Shown one piece after another: positions 1 to 12,125 of a DNA stretch of 63,761 nt. The notes under the pieces are model-generated. The model had not been told where the DNA came from, ran no database searches, and saw nothing but the letters and a program-made list of their open reading frames with translations. How positions within the stretch are numbered: the first letter of the stretch is position 1; each line of letters begins with the position of its first letter. Both the position numbers and the translations under genes were made by a program. This DNA is from Gammaproteobacteria bacterium (GTDB lineage Bacteria > Pseudomonadota > Gammaproteobacteria > Xanthomonadales > SZUA-36), in the NCBI GenBank assembly GCA_030426265.1, contig JAUHYP010000014.1:1-63761 (forward strand), read 5' to 3'.

Positions 1-138
1 TCGTTGTCGACTTCACATCTCGAACCCTTTTGCTCAATGCTGACCGGTACTTGCCGAACAAGATTTTGTCTTGCCTGGACAAATGTTGAGTGGGCAGTGC
101 TTGATATCTGAGCTTAGCTCAAGATTGCGGGGTGCATT

Positions 139-358
139 GGGGGGGTGGGATTGACTCGCGCCGTCCTGACGCGCAACGGCCTCCGGCTTGCGCTTCTTTC
201 GCCTTTGGCGAAAACCGCACAAGCCTCCGTGCCTGCGCTCTCGCCCTGCGGGCGTTTCGCTGTGCGAAACGTCCAAAACGGCTTTCCTGCCGTTTTGTCG
301 AACCCACTGGGCGCTTCGCGCCGGTGGGTTCTTACCCAGCCACTCAGGCAAACAAAAA
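139..358. repeat. Hairpin string next to tRNA-Ser (copy 1 of a paired element)
   Basis: No protein is supported in the first 384 bases. From 139 the DNA holds a run of seven Gs, the word GGGATTGAC (147-155) and then consecutive short palindromes. They are 158-174 (4-bp arms), 197-213 (7-bp arms, loop ttt), 242-254 (CGCCC/GGGCG), 254-270 (GTTTCGC/GCGAAAC), 274-297 (CAAAACGGC/GCCGTTTTG) and 301-330 (AACCCAC/GTGGGTT with an inner GC stem). The words GTCC before and TTGTCGAACC after the 274-297 stem recur at 34479-34511. The string lies on the 3' side of the minus-strand tRNA-Ser, beyond its terminator. Bases 1-138 show nothing I can name. Confidence 0.75.
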
Positions 359-385
359 CGCCCGCATAAGCGGGCGATTTTGTTT
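350..385 (-). terminator. Intrinsic terminator of tRNA-Ser
   Basis: CGCCCGC (359-365) pairs with GCGGGCG (370-376) around a 4-base loop. The stem continues into A-rich (350-358) and T-rich (377-385) flanks that also pair, so it could stop transcription in either direction. It directly follows the 3' end of the minus-strand tRNA. Confidence 0.8.
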
Positions 386-474
386 GGCGGAGGGGGTGGG
401 ATTCGAACCCACGAAGGGCTTTCACCCTTGCTGGTTTTCAAGACCAGTGCATTCAACCGCTCTGCCACCCCTCC
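385..474 (-). tRNA. tRNA-Ser (anticodon TGA)
   Basis: Read on the minus strand, this 90-nt gene has the acceptor stem GGAGGGG/CCCCTCC, an anticodon loop CTTGAAA giving anticodon TGA, the long class II variable arm typical of serine tRNAs, the T-loop GTTCGAATC and an encoded CCA end (385-387 on the plus strand). It decodes UCA and related serine codons. It stands alone, followed by an intrinsic terminator and the hairpin string. Confidence 0.95.
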
Positions 475-706
475 GGAAACTGATTTGGTGGCGTCGAAGG
501 CCGCTGGGGCCCTCGGTGCGAGGCGCGCAAGAATACCGTATCAGGCCGTTTCAGGCCACCCCTGACAGGTGTCCTATGGCCCGGGAAGCGGGAATGTTCT
601 AGAGTAGGCGCCGTTCCGATTCGGACCCCTTCGCGGGTGGGAACTTCCCGCATCCACAGGGGCCTAAACCATTGAATTTTTCACGGCCGGGAGCCATTTC
701 CAGACC

Positions 707-1378
707 ATGAACCAGAGCTACTATCCGCAGACCGTCCAGCGCACCGACGCTGTCACGATGAACCGTGTGCTGCGCAACACCTACCTGTTGCTCAGCATGA
801 CCCTGTTGTTCTCCGCCGCCATGGCGGGGCTGTCCATGGCCATGAACTGGCCGCATCCGGGGCTGCTCATCACCCTGGTCGGTTACTTCGGGCTGCTGTT
901 CCTGACCACCAAGCTGCGCAACAGCGCCTGGGGCATCCTGTCGTGCTTCGCGCTGACGGGCTTCATGGGCATCACGCTGGGCCCGATCATCAATGCCTAT
1001 ACCTATGCCTTCGCCAACGGCACCGAACTGGTGATGATGGCCATGGGCGGTACGGCGGTGATCTTCCTGGCCATGTCCGGCATCGCGCTGACCTCGAAGC
1101 GGGACTTCTCCTTCATGGGCAAGTTCCTGATGATCGGCATCCTGGTGGCCTTCGTGGCCGGGCTGGGCGCCTATTTCTTCCAGTTCCAGCCCCTGGCCCT
1201 GGCCGTCAGCGCCATGTTCGTGATGCTCATGGCCGGCCTGATCCTTTGGGAAACCCAGCAGATCGTCCGCGGCGGCGAGACCAACTACATCATGGCCACC
1301 GTCACGCTGTTCGTGAGCATCTACAACCTGTTCACGAGCCTGCTGCACCTGCTCGGCTTCGCCTTCGGCGAAGATTGA
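707..1378 (+). CDS. yccA: Bax inhibitor-1/YccA family inner-membrane protein
   Basis: This 223-residue protein is almost entirely hydrophobic, with about seven predicted membrane segments between residues 25 and 217 and a short polar N-terminus. The layout and length match the bacterial BI-1/YccA family; E. coli YccA is a 219-residue substrate and modulator of the membrane protease FtsH. The final helix region, ending in LLHLLGFAFGED, fits the conserved C-terminal segment of the family. A GGGAG sequence lies about 12 bases before the ATG. The gene is monocistronic, followed by a strong terminator at 1401-1428. The family assignment is firm; a role in FtsH control is known for E. coli and only inferred here. 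Confidence 0.9.
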   Translation: MNQSYYPQTVQRTDAVTMNRVLRNTYLLLSMTLLFSAAMAGLSMAMNWPHPGLLITLVGYFGLLFLTTKLRNSAWGILSCFALTGFMGITLGPIINAYTYAFANGTELVMMAMGGTAVIFLAMSGIALTSKRDFSFMGKFLMIGILVAFVAGLGAYFFQFQPLALAVSAMFVMLMAGLILWETQQIVRGGETNYIMATVTLFVSIYNLFTSLLHLLGFAFGED

Positions 1379-1400
1379 GCGGTCCACGGACCGAACCCGG

Positions 1401-1428
1401 AAAAGCCCGCCACCCGGCGGGCTTTTTT
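1401..1428 (+). terminator. Intrinsic terminator after yccA
   Basis: AGCCCGCC (1404-1411) pairs with GGCGGGCT (1416-1423) over a 4-base loop and is followed by a run of Ts. It separates yccA from the next gene. Confidence 0.85.
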
Positions 1429-1455
1429 GTGCGCGCTCAACAGGAGTGAAACGTC

Positions 1456-1695
1456 ATGACAATGGAAATCCTCAAGACCTTTCTCGGCTGGTGCCTCGTC
1501 ATCAACTACGGGGTGCTGATCATGTGGGCCATCGTGCTGATGACCGGCGACTGGGCCACGCGCCTGCATTCAGGGATGTTGCGGGTCGATGAAGCCAGGG
1601 TCCGCGAGATGCACTACCTGCTGATGGGCCAGTACAAGCTGCTCATCTTCATCTTCAACCTTGCTCCCTGGGTCGCCCTGTGGCTGATGGCATGA
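1456..1695 (+). CDS. Small two-helix membrane protein, DUF6868-like
   Basis: The 79-residue protein has two hydrophobic segments (about residues 5-30 and 55-78) joined by a short amphipathic stretch. The pattern, with WCLVINYGVLIMW near the start and KLLIFIFNLAPWVAL near the end, is what I recall for the DUF6868 family of small proteobacterial membrane proteins. No function is known. Its stop codon overlaps the start of the following acetyltransferase gene (ATGA), so the two are probably translationally coupled. The ATG is preceded by AACAGGAGTG, a clear ribosome binding site. Confidence 0.75.
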   Translation: MTMEILKTFLGWCLVINYGVLIMWAIVLMTGDWATRLHSGMLRVDEARVREMHYLLMGQYKLLIFIFNLAPWVALWLMA

Positions 1696-2228
1696 ACATC
1701 GAAATGATCCGGCTGGAGCAGCGCCAGGATTCCCAGGGAATCCGGGCGCTCTACGAGGCGGCCTTTCCGACCACCTTCGAATCCCGCCTGGTCGACCAGT
1801 TGCGCGAAGCCGCCCGTCCCTATCTCGGGCTGGTCGCCCTGCGCGACGGCGAAGTGTGCGGCCACATCCTGTTCACGCCGGTCACCAACGATGGGGCGCC
1901 GACAGCGCGACTGCTCGGGCTCGCCCCCATGGCGGTGCTGCCGGAACTCCAGCGCAAGGGCCTCGGCACCCGCCTCGCCAAGGGCGGCCTGGCGGCGGCG
2001 AAAGACACCGGCGCCCGTGCCGTGTTCGTACTGGGCCATGTCGACTACTACCCCCGGTTCGGATTCGAACCGGCCGCCATGCACGGCCTGAGATGTCCCT
2101 GGGAAGTGCCCGAGGAAGCCTTCATGGCGCGCCCGCTGCAACCAGGCGGACTGGAGGGGCTGTCGGGCATGGTGCGCTATCACCCCGCCTTCGAGGGCGA
2201 GGGCATCGCCCACGAATCCCCGGCCTGA
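1692..2228 (+). CDS. GNAT family N-acetyltransferase (YhbS-like)
   Basis: The protein has 178 residues with the GNAT fold. The acetyl-CoA pyrophosphate loop is QRKGLGTRL at about residue 82, preceded by the beta-strand LGLAPMAVLPE, with the later strand AVFVLGHVDYYPRFGF. The DYYPRFGF ending is typical of the YhbS-type group, whose substrates are small molecules or tRNA-linked products. I chose the ATG at 1692 because it overlaps the upstream stop codon. The gene ends three bases before modA, so it may be the first half of a transcript that includes the molybdate transporter, but nothing ties its function to molybdate. Confidence 0.85.
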   Translation: MNIEMIRLEQRQDSQGIRALYEAAFPTTFESRLVDQLREAARPYLGLVALRDGEVCGHILFTPVTNDGAPTARLLGLAPMAVLPELQRKGLGTRLAKGGLAAAKDTGARAVFVLGHVDYYPRFGFEPAAMHGLRCPWEVPEEAFMARPLQPGGLEGLSGMVRYHPAFEGEGIAHESPA

Positions 2229-2231
2229 GCC

Positions 2232-3029
2232 GTGTCCTGGTGTCGCGCCCTGCTCGCGGCCTGTGTCCTGGCCAGTCCGCCGGGACTCTTCGCCGATGAG
2301 CTGAGTGTCGCCGTGGCCGGAAATTTCGCGCCGGTGCTGGCGCGGCTGGGCCCCGGTTTCGAAGCTGCCAGCGGGCACCGGCTGGCCGTGTCCTCCGGTT
2401 CCACCGGCAAGCTGTACGCCCAGATCGTCCACGGCGCTCCGTACGAGGTGTTCCTGGCCGCGGACCGTGAGCGGCCGGAGCGCCTGGAAAGCGAGGGTCG
2501 GATCGTCGAGGGAAGCCGTGCGAGCTACGCCCTCGGCCGCCTGGTGCTCTGGGGACCGGCGCTCGCGGACGAAGCTGCCCTGAAGGCGCGGCTCCTGGCG
2601 GATCCCCCACCCCGGCTGGCCATCGCCAACCCGCGACTGGCGCCCTACGGGGCCGCGGCCGAATCCTGGCTGCGAAACGAGGGCCTGTGGGACCGATTGG
2701 CGCCTCGGATGGTGCGCGGGGAAAGCATCGCCCAGGCCTTTCACTTCACGGCGTCGGGCAATGCCGAACTGGGGCTGGTGGCGCGATCGCAACTGGCGTC
2801 GGCCGGGATCGGCCCAGCGGCGCCGGACGATCCGTCCGTCCAGGCGATGGACCCGGAAAGTACGGCGTCACAGGGCGCCCGGTGGGTCGTTCCCGCTTCC
2901 GCTCATCCCCCCATCGAGCAGCAGATGGTGCTGCTTGACGACACCGAGGCCGCGCGGGCCTTCCGGGACTGGTTGCTCAGCGAGGCGACGCAATCGCGGC
3001 TGCGGGAATTCGGCTACGATTCCCCCTGA
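2232..3029 (+). CDS. modA: Molybdate ABC transporter substrate-binding protein ModA
   Basis: This 265-residue periplasmic protein has a cleavable signal peptide ending near GLFA, then DELSVAVAGNF at the N-terminus of the mature form. The oxyanion-binding segment SSGSTGKLYAQI at about residue 55 and the later FLAAD segment are characteristic of ModA. It captures molybdate, and possibly tungstate, and delivers it to ModBC. Translation starts at GTG. Its TGA overlaps the ATG of modB by one base (TGATG), so modA, modB and modC form one tightly coupled operon. Confidence 0.92.
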   Translation: MSWCRALLAACVLASPPGLFADELSVAVAGNFAPVLARLGPGFEAASGHRLAVSSGSTGKLYAQIVHGAPYEVFLAADRERPERLESEGRIVEGSRASYALGRLVLWGPALADEAALKARLLADPPPRLAIANPRLAPYGAAAESWLRNEGLWDRLAPRMVRGESIAQAFHFTASGNAELGLVARSQLASAGIGPAAPDDPSVQAMDPESTASQGARWVVPASAHPPIEQQMVLLDDTEAARAFRDWLLSEATQSRLREFGYDSP

Positions 3030-3709
3030 TGCTCGCCCCCCAGGACCTCGACGCCCTCGGCCTCACCCTGCGCCTCGCCGCCGTCAGCACGGCGGTGCTG
3101 CTGGTGCTGGGCATCCCGCTGGCCTGGTGGCTGGCGCGCACCCGCTTCAGGGGCCGGTTCGTGCTCGAGGCCCTGGTCGCCCTCCCCCTGGTCCTGCCGC
3201 CGACCGTGATCGGCTTCTACCTGTTGCTGTTCCTGGGCGCGCAGGGTCCGGCAGGACGCGCCTTGGCGGCCCTCGGCCTGGAGCCGCTGGCCTTCAGTTT
3301 CACCGGCCTGGTGATGGGCTCGGTGGTCTATTCCCTGCCCTTCGTCGTGCAGCCCATCCAGGATGCCTTCATTCGCCTGGGCGCACGCCCGATGGAGGTC
3401 GCCGCCACGCTCGGCGCCGGCCCCTGGAACCGCTTTTTCACCGTCGCCCTCCCGCTGGCGCGCCGCGGCATACTGACGGGCGCCGTGCTGGGCTTCGCGC
3501 ACACCCTGGGAGAATTCGGCGTTGTGTTGATGATCGGCGGAAACATTCCCGGCGAGACCCGCGTGGCCTCCATCGCCATCTACGACCATGTCGAGGCCCT
3601 CGACTACGCGGCCGCCCATGGCTTGTCCCTGGTGCTTCTGGTGCTGTCCTTCCTGCTGCTGGTCGCCGTCTACGCCCTGGGGCGGGGACTCCGGGTGACG
3701 CCGCGATGA
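3029..3709 (+). CDS. modB: Molybdate ABC transporter permease ModB
   Basis: The protein has 226 residues and five to six membrane helices. Between residues 125 and 160 lies the EAA-type cytoplasmic loop (EVAATLGAGPWNRF, then GAVLGFAHTLGEFG) that docks on the ATPase. The HTLGEFG ending of the loop is diagnostic for the molybdate and sulfate permease group. It forms the membrane channel of the ModABC importer. It starts inside the modA stop codon and ends overlapping the modC start (ATGA). Confidence 0.93.
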   Translation: MLAPQDLDALGLTLRLAAVSTAVLLVLGIPLAWWLARTRFRGRFVLEALVALPLVLPPTVIGFYLLLFLGAQGPAGRALAALGLEPLAFSFTGLVMGSVVYSLPFVVQPIQDAFIRLGARPMEVAATLGAGPWNRFFTVALPLARRGILTGAVLGFAHTLGEFGVVLMIGGNIPGETRVASIAIYDHVEALDYAAAHGLSLVLLVLSFLLLVAVYALGRGLRVTPR

Positions 3710-4779
3710 GCCTGGACGTCGAACTGCACGGCGCCCTGGGCGACTTCACCCTGGATGTGGCCTTCTCGGCGCCCGCCAGTGGCGTGACCGCGCTGTTCGG
3801 ACCCTCCGGCGCCGGCAAGACGCGTGTGCTCCGGGCCGTCGCCGGACTGGACCGGGGCGTGCGCGGACGCCTTCGCCTCGGTGACCGGGTGTTCATGGAC
3901 GCCGACACCTTCGTGCCCGCTGAACGCCGCAGGATCGGCTACGTCTTCCAGGAGTCCAGCCTGTTCGCCCACCTGGACGTGGCGGGCAACATCGATTTCG
4001 GCCTGAAACGGCAAGGTGGGAACGCAGCGGGAGGCCGCCAGCAACGAGACGCCCTGGTTTCCTTGCTCGGCCTGGACGGGCTGATGTCACGCCGCCCGCA
4101 GACGCTTTCCGGCGGTGAACGCCGCCGCGTCGCCATCGCCCGCGCACTGGCGCCATCGCCGGCGCTGTTGCTGCTGGACGAACCACTGTCGGGCCTCGAC
4201 ACCCAACGGCGCGCGGAACTGCTGCCCTGGCTGGAAGCCCTGGTCCGGAAACTGGAACTTCCCGTTTTGCTGGTCAGCCACCAGTGGGACGAGGTCCATC
4301 GACTGGCCGACCACCTGGTGCTGATGGACGCCGGCCGGGTCCGCGCCTCGGGAACCCTCGGCAAGGTGCTGGGCGATCTCAACCTGCCCCTCGCCCGCAG
4401 CCCGGAAGCCACCGTGGTGCTGAACGGCACGGTGAGCACCCTGGACGAGCGCTGGGGGCTGGCTTCGGTACAGGTGGGAGGGGTGGACGTCACCGTACCC
4501 GCCGACGGCCTGGAAGTCGGAAAGGCCCTGCGCCTGCGCATCGCGGCACGAGACGTCAGTATCGCCCTGGACCCCCCCGGCCGGAGCAGCATCCTCAACG
4601 TGCTCCCGGTCACGGTGACCGGCCGCCGGGATGCCGGCGCGCAATGCACGCTCGAACTGTCCCTGCCGGGCGGTGGCCGCCTGCTGGCGCGCATCACCCA
4701 GCGTTCCGCGTCCGAGCTGGACCTGGGCGAAGGCGCGTCCGCGTTCGCGCAGGTGAAATCCGTGGCCGTGCTGCCCTGA
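3706..4779 (+). CDS. modC: Molybdate ABC transporter ATP-binding protein ModC
   Basis: The protein has 357 residues. The ABC domain carries Walker A GPSGAGKT (about residue 32), a Q-loop in VFQESSLFAHL, the signature LSGGERRR, Walker B LLLLDEPLSGLD and the switch histidine in VSHQWDEV. The C-terminal third (from about residue 225) is a TOBE-type oxyanion-binding domain, as in E. coli ModC, where it helps sense molybdate. ATP hydrolysis drives uptake through ModB. The true start is the ATG at 3706, overlapping the end of modB. No ModE repressor gene or obvious ModE site is seen nearby. Confidence 0.94.
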   Translation: MSLDVELHGALGDFTLDVAFSAPASGVTALFGPSGAGKTRVLRAVAGLDRGVRGRLRLGDRVFMDADTFVPAERRRIGYVFQESSLFAHLDVAGNIDFGLKRQGGNAAGGRQQRDALVSLLGLDGLMSRRPQTLSGGERRRVAIARALAPSPALLLLDEPLSGLDTQRRAELLPWLEALVRKLELPVLLVSHQWDEVHRLADHLVLMDAGRVRASGTLGKVLGDLNLPLARSPEATVVLNGTVSTLDERWGLASVQVGGVDVTVPADGLEVGKALRLRIAARDVSIALDPPGRSSILNVLPVTVTGRRDAGAQCTLELSLPGGGRLLARITQRSASELDLGEGASAFAQVKSVAVLP

Positions 4780-4798
4780 ACGACACTGGAGATCGAAG

Positions 4799-5752
4799 AT
4801 GAATGACCAAGCCCCTGCCCCCCTGGAGCCCACGGATTCAGACCACACGGCCCTTTTGCCAACCGCCCCCGACGGCCCGGCGTTGTCCCCACTGGTGCAG
4901 GGCTACTGGCGCATGGACGCCTGGGAACGAACCCCGGCAGAGCACCTGGATTTTCTGAAGGCGCATGTCGAACTCGGCGTCACCACGGTGGACCACGCCG
5001 ATGTCTACGGGCGCTACACGATCGAAGCACAGTTCGGCGAGGTGCTGGCGCTCGAACCGTCCCTGCGCCAGAAACTACAGATCGTCACCAAGTGCGGCAT
5101 CCAGCTGCTGACGCCCCAGGCGCCCGAGCGGCGCATCAAGCACTACGACACGCGGGCGCGGCACCTGCGCGCCTCCATCGAGGCCTCGCTCGGACATTTC
5201 CGCACCGACTGGCTGGACCTGGTGCTGCTGCACCGCCCGGACCCCTTGATGGACGCCGACGAGGTCGCCGAAGTGATGATCGAACTGCGCCAGTCCGGCA
5301 AGGTGCGCCATTTCGGGGTCTCGAACTTCACACCGGCGCAGCTCGGCTTGCTGCAGTCCCGCCTGCCCTTCACGCTGGCCACCAACCAGGTGGAGATCGG
5401 CCCGCTGAATGTCGCGAGCCTGTTCGACGGTACGCTGGACCAGCTCCAGCAGCTGCGGATTTGTCCCATGGCCTGGTCGGTGCTGGGGGGCGGACGCTTG
5501 TTCGACGATGAGGACGAGACCGGTCGCCGTGTGCGCACGGCCCTGGAGGCCGTGGCGGAGGAGCTCGGAGACTGCCGCCTGGACCAGGTGGCCTTCGCCT
5601 GGGTACGGCAGCTTCCATCACGGCCGTTCCCCATCCTGGGCTCGGGCCGCATCGAGCGTGTTCGCGCCGCGGTCGCGGCCCTGGACCTCGTACTGGACCG
5701 CGAGCAGTGGTTCGCCATCCTTCAGGCCGCGCAGGGGCGGCCCGTGCCCTGA
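4799..5752 (+). CDS. Aldo/keto reductase, YdhF-like
   Basis: This 317-residue NADPH-dependent oxidoreductase has the family's catalytic set: the Asp and Tyr in HADVYG (about residue 63-68), the Lys in VTKCGI and the His in LLHRPDP. The opening LVQGYWRMDAW and the sequence GVTTVDHADVYG resemble E. coli YdhF, a predicted reductase of unknown substrate. It follows modC by 19 bases and might share its transcript, although no functional link is evident. It converges on serS with only seven bases between the stop codons and no visible terminator. Confidence 0.88.
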   Translation: MNDQAPAPLEPTDSDHTALLPTAPDGPALSPLVQGYWRMDAWERTPAEHLDFLKAHVELGVTTVDHADVYGRYTIEAQFGEVLALEPSLRQKLQIVTKCGIQLLTPQAPERRIKHYDTRARHLRASIEASLGHFRTDWLDLVLLHRPDPLMDADEVAEVMIELRQSGKVRHFGVSNFTPAQLGLLQSRLPFTLATNQVEIGPLNVASLFDGTLDQLQQLRICPMAWSVLGGGRLFDDEDETGRRVRTALEAVAEELGDCRLDQVAFAWVRQLPSRPFPILGSGRIERVRAAVAALDLVLDREQWFAILQAAQGRPVP

Positions 5753-5759
5753 GGCGGTC

Positions 5760-7813
<2,054 letters not shown>

Positions 7814-7877
7814 GGTCGCTCCAACGCGAAGGGCGCGGCGGAGTCTGGCCTCCGCGCGGGCGAAAGGTCCGGGGAAC

Positions 7878-10163
7878 TCAGTCCCTGGGGGGTGGCGGCG
7901 CGAGCACTTCGCGCTGGCCGTTGTGTTCGGGGGCGCTGACCACGCCGGCCTCTTCCATCTCCTCGATGAGGCGGGCGGCGCGGTTGTAGCCGATGCGCAG
8001 CTGGCGCTGGACGCTGGAAATCGACGCCCGGCGCGATTCCGTGACCCAGGCCACGGCCTGGTCGTAGAGTTCGTCCTGTTCGCCGTCGCTGCTTTCGGGG
8101 ATGCCTGCCGCATTGATGGTCATGCCGTCCGTCGTGGTCTGTGTCTCATTGAGGACATCCTCGACGTAATCCGGTTCCCCGAACTGCTTGAGGTACTCCA
8201 CCACGGCATGCACCTCGTGGTCGTCCACGAAGGCTCCGTGCACGCGGTCCGGCAGGGCCGAGCCCGGCGGCAGGTAGAGCATGTCGCCATGACCCAGCAG
8301 CTGTTCGGCGCCCATCTGGTCGAGGATGGTGCGCGAGTCGACCCGTGAGGACACCTGGAAGGCGATGCGCGTGGGAATGTTGGCCTTGATCAGGCCGGTG
8401 ATCACGTCCACCGACGGACGCTGCGTGGCCAGGATCAGGTGGATGCCCGAGGCGCGCGCCTTTTGCGCCAGGCGGGCGATCAGCTCGTCGATCTTCTTGC
8501 CGATGATCATCATCATGTCGGCGAGCTCGTCGATGATGACCACGATGTAAGGCAGCGGCTCGAGCATGGGCGGATCGGTCAGGCCCAGCTCCTCGTTGAT
8601 GGTGTAGGTGGGGTCCGGAATCGGCTGCCCGGCTTCCTGCGCTTCGCGCACCTTGCGGTTGAAACCCGCCAGGTTGCGCACGCCCAGCGAGGCCATCAGT
8701 CGGTAGCGCCGCTCCATCTCCGCCACGCACCAGCGCAGTGCGTTGGCGGCCTCCTTCATGTCGGTGACCACCGGGGCCAGCAGGTGCGGGATGCCCTCGT
8801 AGATGGACAGCTCCAGCATCTTCGGGTCCACCATGACCAGGCGAACCTGCTCGGGACCGGCCTTGTACAACAGGCTGAGGATCATGGCGTTCAGGGCCAC
8901 GGACTTGCCCGAGCCCGTGGTGCCGGCCACCAGCAGGTGGGGCATCTTGGCCAGGTCCGCCACCTGCGGCCGGCCGGCGATGGTCTTGCCCAGCGCCAGG
9001 GTCAGCGGCGACTTCGAGCTGTCGTAGACGTCGGACTTGAGAATCTCCGACAGGAAGACGATCTGCTTCTTGGTGTTGGGAATTTCCAGGCCGATGGTGG
9101 ACTTGCCCGGGATGACCTCCACCACGCGCACCGAGACCACGCTCAGGCCGCGGGCCAGGTCCTTGGACAGGTTGGAAATCTGCGCGGATTTCACGCCCGC
9201 GGCCGGTTCCAGTTCGAAACGGGTGATCACCGGGCCGGGGTGCACCGCCACCACGTCCACGGTCACGCCGAAATCGGCGAGCTTGAGCTCGACCTGCCGC
9301 GACAGGGCTTCCAGGGCTTCCTTGCTGTAGCCCACTTCCTGTTCGGGTGGATCGTCCAGCAGTTTCAGCGGCGGCAGCATGTCGGCCGGCAGGTCCTCGA
9401 ACAGGATCTGCTGCTTCTCCTTCACCACGCGCTGGCTCTTGGGCGGCGGCGCCTGCTGCTCGATCTGGGGCTCGATGCGCGGCTTGGGCTTGGTCTGGCG
9501 GCGCACGGTGTCGGCCTTGCGCACCTCCTCGCGGCGCGCCTTGGCGCGGCGGCCGGCAAACCCGTCCCGCATGCCGGCAATCCGTGCCCCCACCCACTCC
9601 ATGGTGTCCAGTGCGGCCTTGCCGATCACGTCCATCACCCAGAACCAGGACAGCCCGGTGTACAGGGTGATGCCGACCAGCATGAACGCGAACAGGAACA
9701 GCGTGGCGCCCAGCATGCGCGTGGTGCTCACCAGCGGGTCGGCCACGAGGTCGCCGATCACACCGCCACCGCCGGCCGGCATCACCTCGGCCAGCACGTG
9801 GACGTGCAGGTTGGCCAGCCCCGTGGTCGCCAGCAGGAACAGCACCAGGCCGCTGAGACGCGCCACCCAGACGAACCAGCCTTCTTCGTCCTGGTCTTCG
9901 GCGTCGGCATAGATGCGCCAGCCCGCGTAGACCACCAGCAGCGGCAGCAGGTAGGCCACGTAGCCGAATCCGAACAGGAAAAAGCGCGCCAGCCAGGCGC
10001 CGAGCTGGCCGCCGATGTTCTCGACACGCTCGGCGGCGGCAGGCTGGAAGGGGCCCGGATCCAGCGGGTGGTAGGTCACCAGGCAGACCAGCAGGTACAC
10101 CGCCAACAGGATGGAAACGATGAAGGCGCTTTCCTGGAGTCGGCGGACGATGTGCTGCTGCAC
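7878..10163 (-). CDS. ftsK: DNA translocase FtsK
   Basis: With the GTG at 10163 the protein has 761 residues. Four membrane helices occupy the first 190 or so. A short linker replaces the long one of E. coli FtsK, as in many shorter homologues. The motor domain has Walker [10 protein letters not shown] and Walker [12 protein letters not shown]. The C-terminal winged-helix gamma domain (ending [11 protein letters not shown]) recognises chromosome-orienting KOPS sites and activates XerCD. I chose this GTG because AGGA lies about nine bases upstream; an in-frame TTG at 10205 would add 14 residues. The upstream 275 bases to trxB are AT-rich near 10205-10260 and hold the divergent promoters. Confidence 0.94.
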   Translation of the reverse strand: MQQHIVRRLQESAFIVSILLAVYLLVCLVTYHPLDPGPFQPAAAERVENIGGQLGAWLARFFLFGFGYVAYLLPLLVVYAGWRIYADAEDQDEEGWFVWVARLSGLVLFLLATTGLANLHVHVLAEVMPAGGGGVIGDLVADPLVSTTRMLGATLFLFAFMLVGITLYTGLSWFWVMDVIGKAALDTMEWVGARIAGMRDGFAGRRAKARREEVRKADTVRRQTKPKPRIEPQIEQQAPPPKSQRVVKEKQQILFEDLPADMLPPLKLLDDPPEQEVGYSKEALEALSRQVELKLADFGVTVDVVAVHPGPVITRFELEPAAGVKSAQISNLSKDLARGLSVVSVRVVEVIPGKSTIGLEIPNTKKQIVFLSEILKSDVYDSSKSPLTLALGKTIAGRPQVADLAKMPHLLVAGTTGSGKSVALNAMILSLLYKAGPEQVRLVMVDPKMLELSIYEGIPHLLAPVVTDMKEAANALRWCVAEMERRYRLMASLGVRNLAGFNRKVREAQEAGQPIPDPTYTINEELGLTDPPMLEPLPYIVVIIDELADMMMIIGKKIDELIARLAQKARASGIHLILATQRPSVDVITGLIKANIPTRIAFQVSSRVDSRTILDQMGAEQLLGHGDMLYLPPGSALPDRVHGAFVDDHEVHAVVEYLKQFGEPDYVEDVLNETQTTTDGMTINAAGIPESSDGEQDELYDQAVAWVTESRRASISSVQRQLRIGYNRAARLIEEMEEAGVVSAPEHNGQREVLAPPPPRD

Positions 10164-10261
10164 CGTGGGCGAGGTCCTGGGGGTTGTCTTGCGTGCTTGG
10201 GCCAATCTAAGAAGTCTTTTTAATTGTAATGTGTAAGTGATTGTATCTGATGGAACATTGA

Positions 10262-11386
<1,125 letters not shown>

Positions 11387-11420
11387 AGCCGATGCCTGAG
11401 CCGCGGCGAGCCTCGCGGCC

Positions 11421-12125
11421 ATGATCCCGCGCCTGGGCGACGACCCCGGCGCTCCCTTTCCGCCCCCGGAAGAAGCCCTGCCCCGCCCCGACGGCCTGCT
11501 GGCCTGGGGCGGCGACCTCTCCCGTGAACGGTTGCTGAGGGCCTACGGCCAGGGCATTTTCCCCTGGTATTCGGAAGACGAACCCATCCTCTGGTGGACG
11601 CCGGCGCGCCGCTGCGTGCTTCGCACGGCGAACTTCCACGTGTCGCGACGCCTGGGCCGCCTGTTGCGACAGGACCGCATCGAGGTCACTGCCGACCGTG
11701 ATTTCCCGGGCGTGCTGGCCGGTTGCGCCACCGCGCGTGACGGCACCTGGATCACGCCCGAAATGGCTGTCGCCTTCACCGAGCTGCATCGGGCGGGTGA
11801 CGCCCATTCCTTCGAGGCCTGGCGCGACGGGGAACTCGTCGGTGGCCTCTATGGCGTGGCGCTGGGCCGCATGTTCTTCGGCGAAAGCATGTACTCGGCG
11901 GCGGACAACGCCAGCAAGGTGGTCATGGCACGTCTCTGCGCCGTGCTGGACGACTGGGGCTTCAGCTGGCTGGACTGCCAGGTGCCCAGTCCGCACCTCT
12001 ACCGACTGGGCGCCGAGACGATTCCGCGGGAACGTTTCCTTCAGGGCGTCCGTGAGCGGGCCGCCCTGCCCTTCGCCGCCGAATCCTGGACCGATCGATT
12101 CGCGGACACCCTGGCGACTTCGTGA
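11421..12125 (+). CDS. aat: Leucyl/phenylalanyl-tRNA-protein transferase
   Basis: This 234-residue enzyme transfers Leu or Phe from tRNA to proteins with N-terminal Arg or Lys, marking them for ClpAP by the N-end rule. The family signatures GLLAWGGDLS, YGQGIFPWYSE and WWTPARRCV are all in the first 70 residues, and FGESMYS lies at about 155. Length and order are normal. The gene follows trxB by 34 bases and its stop overlaps the GTG of the EamA transporter. The frequent partner genes (infA, clpA) are not in the window. Confidence 0.95.
   Translation: MIPRLGDDPGAPFPPPEEALPRPDGLLAWGGDLSRERLLRAYGQGIFPWYSEDEPILWWTPARRCVLRTANFHVSRRLGRLLRQDRIEVTADRDFPGVLAGCATARDGTWITPEMAVAFTELHRAGDAHSFEAWRDGELVGGLYGVALGRMFFGESMYSAADNASKVVMARLCAVLDDWGFSWLDCQVPSPHLYRLGAETIPRERFLQGVRERAALPFAAESWTDRFADTLATS

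Noticed and set aside
34-653. Several overlapping open frames across tRNA-Ser and the hairpin string on both strands
   Set aside because: They translate the tRNA and palindromic DNA (for example GFESHPL-like stretches read from the tRNA T-arm), agree in no frame and lack ribosome binding sites. These are known artefacts near tRNA genes.
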